This document shows, in pieces, positions 35,026-42,039 of a DNA stretch of 64,000 nt. The position numbers and the translations under genes are program-made. This stretch comes from an uncultured Trichococcus sp. (GTDB lineage: Bacteria > Bacillota > Bacilli > Lactobacillales > Aerococcaceae). Every line of letters begins with the position of its first letter. The first letter of the stretch is position 1. Below the pieces are notes generated by a model that saw only the letters and a program-made list of their open reading frames with translations, had not been told where the DNA came from and ran no database searches. The stretch covers positions 2,779,001 through 2,843,000 of the forward strand of contig NZ_OY764015.1 in NCBI RefSeq assembly GCF_963667775.1. The letters run 5' to 3'.

Positions 35026-36276
35026 TCAGGAAATGTCGGTTGCTTGAGCCGTATGCACCTCTTTGATGTGCTGGTGATCCAATTCTCCTTCTCCGTGCGC
35101 CAGAATCATCGCAATGGTGGCGTCGGCATCAACATTGAGTACCGTCCGGAACATGCCGGAGAACCAGTCGATACCTGCCAACAGACCGATGCTTTCCGGT
35201 GGCAGGCCGAGTGCCGGAATGACGATCGTCAAGGCGACCAACCCACCGCCGGGAACCGCTACGGTGCCTAAAGTGGCCAAGGTCGATAAGGTGACAGTCT
35301 GGATCGCATTCGCTAAAGTGAACTCCAGGCCGTAAAACTGCGCCAATGTGATAGCTGCGATGGCAAGGAAGAGCGACAAGCCATTGCTGTTCATCGCCAT
35401 GCCCAAGGGACCGACCAATTGGGAAATGCGGCGGCTGACGCCAAGTTTATTTTCCTGATCTTCCATCTTGACCGGAAGCGTAATGGCAGAAGAGGTTGTC
35501 GTGAAGGCCATAATGGTCATGCGCGACAAGCCCTTGACGATGTGGGCGGGATTCACTTTTGTGATCGCACTGGTCAGAAAAATCCATAACACCAAAAATA
35601 TCACAGAACCGATCGCCATCGCCAGGAGGAATTTCGCCAGCGGCAAAATCACGCTCAGGCCGATTACGCCGGTGACATTAGCCAGCAAGGCAAAAATCCC
35701 TAAAGGCGCCAAGTGCATCACCGTTGTGACCAATTGGAGAATGACCTCATTGAATTGTGAAATCGCTGCTTTCAGTGCAGTCAAATCCCGACGTGTACTC
35801 AACAAGCTGATCGATAAACCGAATAATAGAGCAAAGATAATGACTTGAATCATGTTCCCTGTACTCATGGACTGAACCACATTCGACGGGAAAAATGCGA
35901 GAATAACATCGGTGACACTGCCGGTCGCAGTCGCAACTTCTGCAGAGGTATCAATCTGCATATCAACCCCGGCTCCCGGTTGAATCAGATAACCCAGCGC
36001 CAAGCCTAAGCTTGCTGCAATGGCTGTCCCGCCGAGGAACCAAGCAGCCATCTTGCCTCCGAGTTTCCCCAATATTTGCGGGTCGAGGGTGCCGACCGCT
36101 TCGATCACCGCGCCCATGATCATAACCACCACGGCCATCTGAATCAGCCGCAGAAAGATTTGCCCGACTACCGCAATCGGCGCAATCGCCGGTCCGAAAA
36201 TTAAGCCGGCCGCAATACCTAATACCATCGCAATCATAATCTGATTGGTCATGCTGATTTTCTTCAAAGATTTCAT
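35026..36276 (-). CDS. Dicarboxylate/amino acid:cation symporter (DAACS family)
   Basis: A 416-aa membrane protein with the DAACS layout: eight helices plus re-entrant loops, KKISMTNQIMIAMVLGIAAG at the N-terminus, the serine-rich FTTTSSAITLPV loop, and VAVPGGGLVALTIV before the C-terminal binding segment with NVDADA. Such carriers import glutamate, aspartate, succinate or serine/threonine with Na+ or H+. Substrate cannot be fixed by eye. AAGGAGGA precedes the ATG. A cre-like site lies about 35 bases upstream, suggesting CcpA repression in rich sugar. Monocistronic. Confidence 0.9.
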   Translation of the reverse strand: MKSLKKISMTNQIMIAMVLGIAAGLIFGPAIAPIAVVGQIFLRLIQMAVVVMIMGAVIEAVGTLDPQILGKLGGKMAAWFLGGTAIAASLGLALGYLIQPGAGVDMQIDTSAEVATATGSVTDVILAFFPSNVVQSMSTGNMIQVIIFALLFGLSISLLSTRRDLTALKAAISQFNEVILQLVTTVMHLAPLGIFALLANVTGVIGLSVILPLAKFLLAMAIGSVIFLVLWIFLTSAITKVNPAHIVKGLSRMTIMAFTTTSSAITLPVKMEDQENKLGVSRRISQLVGPLGMAMNSNGLSLFLAIAAITLAQFYGLEFTLANAIQTVTLSTLATLGTVAVPGGGLVALTIVIPALGLPPESIGLLAGIDWFSGMFRTVLNVDADATIAMILAHGEGELDHQHIKEVHTAQATDIS

Positions 36277-36307
36277 ATGTAATCCTCCTTTACCGTTTGG
36301 TTTAAAT

Positions 36308-36321
36308 ATATAGCGCTTTCA
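36308..36321 (-). promoter_or_regulatory. cre (CcpA) site upstream of the symporter gene
   Basis: On the minus strand TGAAAGCGCTATAT matches 13 of 14 positions of the cre consensus TGWAARCGYTWNCW. Confidence 0.6.
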
Positions 36322-36495
36322 TTTCGGTTGCTATGACTGAAAAGATAGAAAAGTCGCCATTTTCGTTCAAAATGGGTATAGATAAATTATCGATATTAGT
36401 GTATTAAATATGTGGATGAATAGAGGAGCGAATGATTTCTTCACTAACAAACGCGAGGATCATTTGCCAAGAAATGTCGAATCGGGATAATCGGT

Positions 36496-36537
36496 CCTGT
36501 GCATTTTATCCTCCAAGGATAAAATGCACAGGGGTTT
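36496..36537 (+). terminator. Perfect 17-bp hairpin with T-run, in front of the ureide operon
   Basis: CCTGTGCATTTTATCCT (36496-36512) pairs perfectly with 36516-36532 across a three-base loop and is followed by GGTTTTT. It looks like a terminator, but no plus-strand gene lies upstream. It precedes the promoter at 36554. Confidence 0.6.
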
Positions 36538-36553
36538 TTATCTTTCATATCAG

Positions 36554-36582
36554 TTGTATGCGGATACAAAGAGAAATATAAT
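36554..36582 (+). promoter_or_regulatory. Promoter of the transporter-amidohydrolase operon with palindrome
   Basis: TTGTAT (36554-36559) and TATAAT (36577-36582) are spaced by 17 bases. The -35 box is part of an inverted repeat TTGTAT-GCGG-ATACAA. The octamer TTGTATGC recurs at 41975-41982 upstream of the AllF-AllG gene, so it may be a shared PucR-type site. Confidence 0.6.
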
Positions 36583-36679
36583 GTGTTAAACAGGGAGGGC
36601 GATAGAATGAATGTGTGCCGAATTTATGAGTCGTGCTTCCTTTGTAAAAAAAATATTTATCAAGAAGGAGTACGCTAAC

Positions 36680-38032
36680 ATGAAGAAGATTTTATCTTTT
36701 TTAGCCGTTTTCACAGGTTTATCATTTTTAATACCGACGTTTGCATTTGCGCAGTCGGATATCCAAAGTATCCCTGCACCTGAAGGCTTTATGGCTTTTG
36801 CAAGTGTGATCCCGATTATCGTCATTTTAGTTCTTTTATTCAGGAAGGTTGATATGCTGATTGCAGGCTTTGTTGGTGGGGTTCTTGCCATGGTGATAGG
36901 CGGAATTACTCTCGCGCGAGCGAATGAATTACTGCTTTCTTCGATTCCGACAATGTTAACGATTACAGTTCCGATCATCAATTCGGCAATCGCTACGGCT
37001 GTATTCAAGTCCGGAGGCTACAGCTCTGCTTTAGCATTGGTCCGTCGTGCAATCGGCGAAAAGGTTGAATATTTCGCTGCCTTTATTGTCATTCTGATGG
37101 CTGCTGCGACTTATATGTCCGGTATCGGTGGAGGAACAGCCATGGTACTGGCACCGTTGGCTTTCGCTGCGGTAGGTGCTATTCCTGAGTTGATCGCGGC
37201 AATGTGCTTGGCTGCTGCTGTATCTTTCACAACATCACCGGCTTCTTTGGAATCCAGCATTGTGACGAATTTAACCGGCGCAAACATAACGGATTACGTC
37301 TCCACGATGCGTCCATTCTGGTTGCTTTTTGTTCTGATCGCGGTTCTGATCGGATTTTTCGGAGCCAAAAAGAGAAAAATTTTGTTCCAAGGAGAAGAAG
37401 ACGAAGTAATCAGGAACAAAACAAACAAAGAACTTTTCATCAATACGATTCCGGCAATTTTCCTTTTATTCGCAGTAATCGCAGGCCCAGTGATCAACAA
37501 GGCGGTCGGCATGCCTATTCTCGGGCCTCTGGCATATTTGGTCATAACCATCGGCTTGATCGCAGTGTGCACAGATTTCAACATGAAACAATCTTCAACT
37601 GCACTTGTTGAAGGGTCAAACTATATTTTGACACGCTTGTTCCAAGTGGGTATCTTCATTACGTTCATCAATATTATCGGCGAAACAGGCGCATTCAGTG
37701 CGATCGTTGAGACCGCTAAGCTAGCTCCGCAAAACTTCTTGGTGCCTGCGCTTGTCATCGCGGGTTATGCGGTCGGAGTTCCAGCCGGTGCGTACGTTGG
37801 GACCATTTTGACATTGATTCTGCCGATTGCAGTTTCTTTAAACATTCCGCTATTGGCGGTAGGTTTCATCACGATGGGTGTCGGACTGGGAAGCCAGATG
37901 AGTTTCGTGAATATTACGATGCAGGCTCAGTCGTCCGGTTTCGATATTCCGATCCTTCAGGTTGTTAAAGGAAACAGTAAATGGATTTTGGCTTCGTTGG
38001 CATTACTTGTCGTTCTATCATTTGTTTTATAA
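36680..38032 (+). CDS. Putative ureide/organic anion transporter (ion transporter-like membrane protein)
   Basis: A 450-aa polytopic protein with about 12 hydrophobic segments. It starts at ATG 36680 (AAGGAG 9 bases upstream) with a signal-peptide-like helix (LSFLAVFTGLSFLIPTFAFA). Internal symmetry-like loops are SGIGGGTAMVLAPLAFAAVG and VSFTTSPASLESS, followed by PAGAYVGTILTLILP and FVNITMQAQSSGFD, a pattern of the NhaC/ArsB-type ion transporter superfamily; I do not recognise the exact family. It is co-transcribed with an amidohydrolase and lies in the ureide locus, so it probably imports the substrate of that pathway. Substrate unproven. Confidence 0.7.
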   Translation: MKKILSFLAVFTGLSFLIPTFAFAQSDIQSIPAPEGFMAFASVIPIIVILVLLFRKVDMLIAGFVGGVLAMVIGGITLARANELLLSSIPTMLTITVPIINSAIATAVFKSGGYSSALALVRRAIGEKVEYFAAFIVILMAAATYMSGIGGGTAMVLAPLAFAAVGAIPELIAAMCLAAAVSFTTSPASLESSIVTNLTGANITDYVSTMRPFWLLFVLIAVLIGFFGAKKRKILFQGEEDEVIRNKTNKELFINTIPAIFLLFAVIAGPVINKAVGMPILGPLAYLVITIGLIAVCTDFNMKQSSTALVEGSNYILTRLFQVGIFITFINIIGETGAFSAIVETAKLAPQNFLVPALVIAGYAVGVPAGAYVGTILTLILPIAVSLNIPLLAVGFITMGVGLGSQMSFVNITMQAQSSGFDIPILQVVKGNSKWILASLALLVVLSFVL

Positions 38033-38057
38033 AAAATAATCGGTACGGAGGCTAATT

Positions 38058-39287
38058 ATGGATATTTTATTGAAAAACGTGATCATTGATGAATCGAATG
38101 AAACGGTTGATATTGGGATCGAGAACGGGAAATTTACAAAAATAGGCGCTCTGGTTGATGTTTCGGCCGCGCGTGTTATCGAAGGGAACGGGCGTGTAGT
38201 CATTCCGGGATTGGTCGAATCGCATATTCATTTGGATAAAGCATTGATTGCGGACCGTCTTCCAAATAAATCGGGCACTTTGCAAGAGGCGCTTTCGGTC
38301 ACGGCACAATTAAAATCGACATTCACCAAAGAAGACGTTGCTGAGCGCGCTGAAAAAGCGCTGCAGATGATCATCAAACGCGGAACAACACACATCCGGA
38401 CGCATGCTGAATTTGATCCGTCAGGCGGTTTCCATGGATTTGAAACAATTATGGAACTGAAAGAAAAATACAAAGATTTTGTGGACATGCAGGTTGTTGC
38501 TTTTCCGCAGGAGGGTATCATCAAAGCTCCTGGAACAGAGGAGATGATGTACCGCGCAATGGAGATGGGAGCGGATGTAGTCGGCGGCATTCCTTATAAC
38601 GATACGGATGCGAAAGATCATTTGGATATCGTATTCAAAATCGCCAAGGAATTTGATAAAGATATTGACCTGCACCAAGACTTTAAGGACGATGCAGAAG
38701 GACAAACAATTGAAATGGTTTGTCGTAAAGTAATCGAAGAAGGCTACATCGGTCGTTTATCGGTAGGACATTTAACGAGTCTGGGCGCTTTGCCGGATGA
38801 AAAATTAAAACCGATCATCGAATTGATGGCTGAAGCGCAAATCAATGTCATGAGTTTACCGATGACCGATCTTCATTTAGGCGGAAGACACGATGAATTC
38901 AACGTTCGCCGTGCTGTAACCCCAATCCGTAAACTGCGTGATGGCGGCGTTAATGTTGTATTGGCAACGAACAATATCCGCAATCCGTTCACACCATACG
39001 GAAATGGGGACTTGATGCAGGTTGCGATGTTGGCTGTTCCTGTCGCGCATCTGGGTGGAGCGGATGATTTGCCGACTGTGTTGCCGATGATCACTACTGG
39101 TCCGGCAAAAGCGTTAAAATTAGTAGACTACGGGATTGCAGAAGGTAATGATGCAACGCTGGTTCTCCTTGACAGCGTCCGCTACCAAGAAGCAGTCATT
39201 GATATTCCGGACCGTCTGTTGGTTATCAAGAGCGGTAAAGTAACAGTGGAACTGGACAAGCAAGCTACCTGCCACTTCCCCGAATAA
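38058..39287 (+). CDS. Cytosine deaminase-like amidohydrolase
   Basis: A 409-aa amidohydrolase superfamily enzyme closest to the cytosine deaminase/CodA branch. Metal-binding and catalytic motifs: SHIHLDKAL (HxH near residues 56-58), RTHAEFDP, DLHQDF, SVGHLTS, and the Asp in PMTDLHLGGR. CodA-like proteins deaminate or hydrolyse cyclic pyrimidine, hydantoin and s-triazine compounds. ACGGAGG lies before the ATG. Located between a transporter and the oxalurate-processing genes, it may open or deaminate a ring that feeds the ureide route. True substrate unknown; it is not a dihydroorotase-type allantoinase as far as I can see. A strong terminator follows. Confidence 0.78.
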   Translation: MDILLKNVIIDESNETVDIGIENGKFTKIGALVDVSAARVIEGNGRVVIPGLVESHIHLDKALIADRLPNKSGTLQEALSVTAQLKSTFTKEDVAERAEKALQMIIKRGTTHIRTHAEFDPSGGFHGFETIMELKEKYKDFVDMQVVAFPQEGIIKAPGTEEMMYRAMEMGADVVGGIPYNDTDAKDHLDIVFKIAKEFDKDIDLHQDFKDDAEGQTIEMVCRKVIEEGYIGRLSVGHLTSLGALPDEKLKPIIELMAEAQINVMSLPMTDLHLGGRHDEFNVRRAVTPIRKLRDGGVNVVLATNNIRNPFTPYGNGDLMQVAMLAVPVAHLGGADDLPTVLPMITTGPAKALKLVDYGIAEGNDATLVLLDSVRYQEAVIDIPDRLLVIKSGKVTVELDKQATCHFPE

Positions 39288-39302
39288 GCAAAATGGATAG
39301 CA

Positions 39303-39352
39303 AAAAGAAACGTTACAGAACCTGTTTCAAGGTTCTGTAACGTTTCTTTTTT
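39303..39352. terminator. Bidirectional terminator
   Basis: A perfect 20-bp stem (39303-39322 with 39331-39350; arm begins AAAAGAAACGTTACAG) has a T-run on both strands and separates the convergent amidohydrolase and esterase genes. Confidence 0.9.
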
Positions 39353-39369
39353 AGGGACACGAACAGTAA

Positions 39370-40251
39370 TTATTCAGCGAACGTTTCATCCAACCAGGCG
39401 ATAACATCACGATAAACCGCAAGACCTTGAGGATTCGAGAGATCCCGGTCGAAGTCGTGCACGTCTGAACGGATGGTGTTCAGCTTAGTAAAAGGAATCT
39501 TTTGGCTAAGTGTTTTCGATTGCTGGTAAGGAACGTCGGGGTCAGCATCAGCCGCAGCCAGATAGGTTGGCGGTAATGCTGCTAATTGTTCATCGTTGAG
39601 ACTATAGTTGCCTGCCTCTTTGATATCGTCCAATAGGTAGGAAAGCCAGGAGCCGGATTGTCTGGCATAGACGTATAAAGCAAAACGCAGTTCTTTTTCT
39701 GCGGTGACGATCGGGACGGGAGCGAGCATACGCTCCACATCTGCCTTGACAAGCCGCTGATAAGCCAGGTAATGCCTATTTGGGATCCTGAAGCTTGCTT
39801 CACGCAAGGTATGGTAACCATACAAGCTGATGATTGCAGCCGGTTTAACGGTGCTGCTGTTTGCTGTTAGTAAAGCCAAGTAAGCCCCAGCTGAGCGACC
39901 GAACAAAACATAGTCTGCTGAATCCAATGATAGGTCGGAAACAGCGTGCGATCGGAACCACTGAAGCCCATCCTGAATGCTGGCCAGAATATCCGGCAAT
40001 TTCGTCTCCGGCGCCAGTGGGTAATCCAATGCCAAGAAATCATATCCGGCACTCAGAAAAAGATTGCGGTAAGACTCGGGGAGGTCATTTTTGTCTCCGT
40101 AAAGCAGGCCTCCGCCATGAAGATATACGATCGTTTTATCCCTCCTGTTCATCACGGAACGGAAAAACTTTCCTTCTATCGGAAAGGATTGGATGCTCGA
40201 AATCGTAAAGGTTGTGGTTTCAGTGTCTGGTTGGGTAGTCATTGTGGGCAT
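39370..40251 (-). CDS. Alpha/beta hydrolase (esterase-like)
   Basis: A 293-aa protein with an HSL/BD-FAE-type alpha/beta hydrolase fold. The oxyanion motif is YLHGGGLLYG (45-48 HGGG), and the nucleophile elbow GRSAG centres on Ser120. The catalytic Asp is plausibly in DADPDVPYQQ and the His in DVHDFDRD. No signal peptide is visible, so it is cytoplasmic. Its start lies 8 bases after the pucR stop, so both are one transcript and it may be part of the regulated ureide locus, perhaps removing an ester or carbamoyl-linked side group. Substrate unknown. Confidence 0.75.
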   Translation of the reverse strand: MPTMTTQPDTETTTFTISSIQSFPIEGKFFRSVMNRRDKTIVYLHGGGLLYGDKNDLPESYRNLFLSAGYDFLALDYPLAPETKLPDILASIQDGLQWFRSHAVSDLSLDSADYVLFGRSAGAYLALLTANSSTVKPAAIISLYGYHTLREASFRIPNRHYLAYQRLVKADVERMLAPVPIVTAEKELRFALYVYARQSGSWLSYLLDDIKEAGNYSLNDEQLAALPPTYLAAADADPDVPYQQSKTLSQKIPFTKLNTIRSDVHDFDRDLSNPQGLAVYRDVIAWLDETFAE

Positions 40252-40259
40252 AAGTCTCC

Positions 40260-41879
40260 TTATTGTTTGATGATTTTTAACAGTCTTAAACCAATACTAA
40301 GTTGGAGAATTTCTTCGGGATCATTGAAGTCGATCTGATAGGAATTTTTGATTTTTTCGATTCGGTAACGGACTGTTTTTGGGTGCACAAACAGCAAAGC
40401 GGCTGCTTCGATATAATTTTGATTGACGTTCAGAAAAGCCTCCAATGTATGCAGCAAGTCCAGATTGTCTTTATGCATCTGATCGATCTTAGCCGGTATG
40501 AAGCGCGTCAACTGATCCAAGTTGTTGGTTTCGGAAAAAATTTGATAGATGCCTATGTCCTGATAATCTTTAATTTGCAGATTTTTATTGATCAGGTGGA
40601 TGATTTTTTGCGTATCCATCGCTTGTTTATAGGCTGAAGCCAGTGATTTCAGATTTGTTGGGTCACTGATGCTTACGTTCGCTTTGAAGGCAGAAAAAGG
40701 CTTGGTTTCGGTGGCTTTTTTTAAGATGTAGGCCAGCCTTTTTTTTAAGGACTCCGAATCGATTGTGTCGGTCGGCAGAATCAGGATGACTTTTTGCTTT
40801 CGCGTGACATAAACCAGCTTGTAGAATTCTTTCTTGGAATAATTGACGATAGTGTCCGAGAAGCGCGATGAAAGCGGTGAAAAGCGATTTTTGGAACTTT
40901 CGTCTTCAGAAAATTCAAAAATGATTACCCGATGCGGATCGGATTTATTCAAATCCAGGTGATTCAGTGTGTCTTCGAATTGCTCTTCATCCTCGATACG
41001 TCCGTGAAGCAGATCCGAACCAAGTTCATTCGTTTTGTTCAAGGTCGTTTGTTTGATGGAATAGTGCTTCACCAATTCCGTCTGAAGGATCCCAACCGCA
41101 TTTTCTATGGCCATAAAATCGATATCTGACACAGGTTCATTGATTTCGTGGATGATCAGTTCGTACTGCTCATAGCCCAAACTGGGTATGGCGACGGCTA
41201 ATTGGGTATGGTTGTCCCCGGAGCCATAGTGAGGGTAGTTTGCAACGCGTTGTGTGTAATCAAAATTCATGAACTGTCCTTTCGGCAGATACTGCTCGGA
41301 AATGATTTTGAAATCGGTGGACAGATGGTCTGTTGCGATCAGAGTGCCTTTAATCTTTTCAAAAAGAGAAATGGGGTTGTGGATCATCTGTTGCAGGACT
41401 TTAAGGACATCGATTATTTTTGGTTCCGATAAGGTCATTTTCACAAAATGATTATGGATATCATAATAGCTGTTCAGCAGATAAGCTTTGCGGTTGATGA
41501 TGGTTTCCAAAACTTCCAGAATGATTTTCTCGTAAGAAGTTTCTTTCGGGATCTGAATCAATGGCAAATGATATTTCATGCAGGATTCGATAAAAATTTC
41601 TGGGATTTCATCCAAGAGACGGCTTTTTTTGAAAACGAAGGCACTGATTCCGATTGTCTTCGCCATTTTAAAAAACTGGTCGATGCGCTCATCCGTCAGC
41701 TTGTCCAATGCAAAGTAGCTCGTCAGAATGATTTGCCCGGAGCGTCCCCAGGTATCTATATCGGGCGCCTCCATGACCATCACGCCGCTCACTTCGTTGG
41801 TGAGTCCTTCGTTGCCTGAAAGCACTTTAGCTTGAGCGAATGATTGATATTGCAAGATATTTGAAACTGTAAGAATCAT
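40260..41879 (-). CDS. pucR: PucR-family transcriptional regulator
   Basis: A 539-aa protein. The N-terminal PucR domain starts VSNILQYQSFAQAKVLSG and contains GQIILTSYFAL. A central GGDEF-like CdaR segment follows, and the C-terminal HTH_30 is LNVNQNYIEAAALLFVHPKTVRYRIEKI. PucR activates purine/ureide catabolism genes in Bacillus. It is divergent from the AllF-AllG gene (160 bases between the starts), the normal position for a local regulator. It overlaps nothing and is co-transcribed with the downstream esterase gene. The inducer may be an allantoin breakdown product. Confidence 0.88.
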   Translation of the reverse strand: MILTVSNILQYQSFAQAKVLSGNEGLTNEVSGVMVMEAPDIDTWGRSGQIILTSYFALDKLTDERIDQFFKMAKTIGISAFVFKKSRLLDEIPEIFIESCMKYHLPLIQIPKETSYEKIILEVLETIINRKAYLLNSYYDIHNHFVKMTLSEPKIIDVLKVLQQMIHNPISLFEKIKGTLIATDHLSTDFKIISEQYLPKGQFMNFDYTQRVANYPHYGSGDNHTQLAVAIPSLGYEQYELIIHEINEPVSDIDFMAIENAVGILQTELVKHYSIKQTTLNKTNELGSDLLHGRIEDEEQFEDTLNHLDLNKSDPHRVIIFEFSEDESSKNRFSPLSSRFSDTIVNYSKKEFYKLVYVTRKQKVILILPTDTIDSESLKKRLAYILKKATETKPFSAFKANVSISDPTNLKSLASAYKQAMDTQKIIHLINKNLQIKDYQDIGIYQIFSETNNLDQLTRFIPAKIDQMHKDNLDLLHTLEAFLNVNQNYIEAAALLFVHPKTVRYRIEKIKNSYQIDFNDPEEILQLSIGLRLLKIIKQ

Positions 41880-42039
41880 TGTGTCAGGCTCCTTTCTTTC
41901 CTACTGTCATTTTATCATGCCAGAAATGGAAAGGTTTGTCCATTAAGGATAAAAAAATCATGCATATTTAGGCTTTGTATGCAATGAATGCGAAAACATT
42001 TTTCCGTATACTAAGAATAACAAAAGAAGGAGGTACATC

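Noticed and set aside
38058..39287. The amidohydrolase as allantoinase (AllB).
   Set aside because: The metal motif SHIHLDKAL and overall course fit the cytosine deaminase branch rather than the dihydroorotase/allantoinase branch with a carboxylated lysine.
40260..42039. Numerous antisense frames over pucR and allF.
   Set aside because: They are shadows of long genes with recognised domains and lack start signals.
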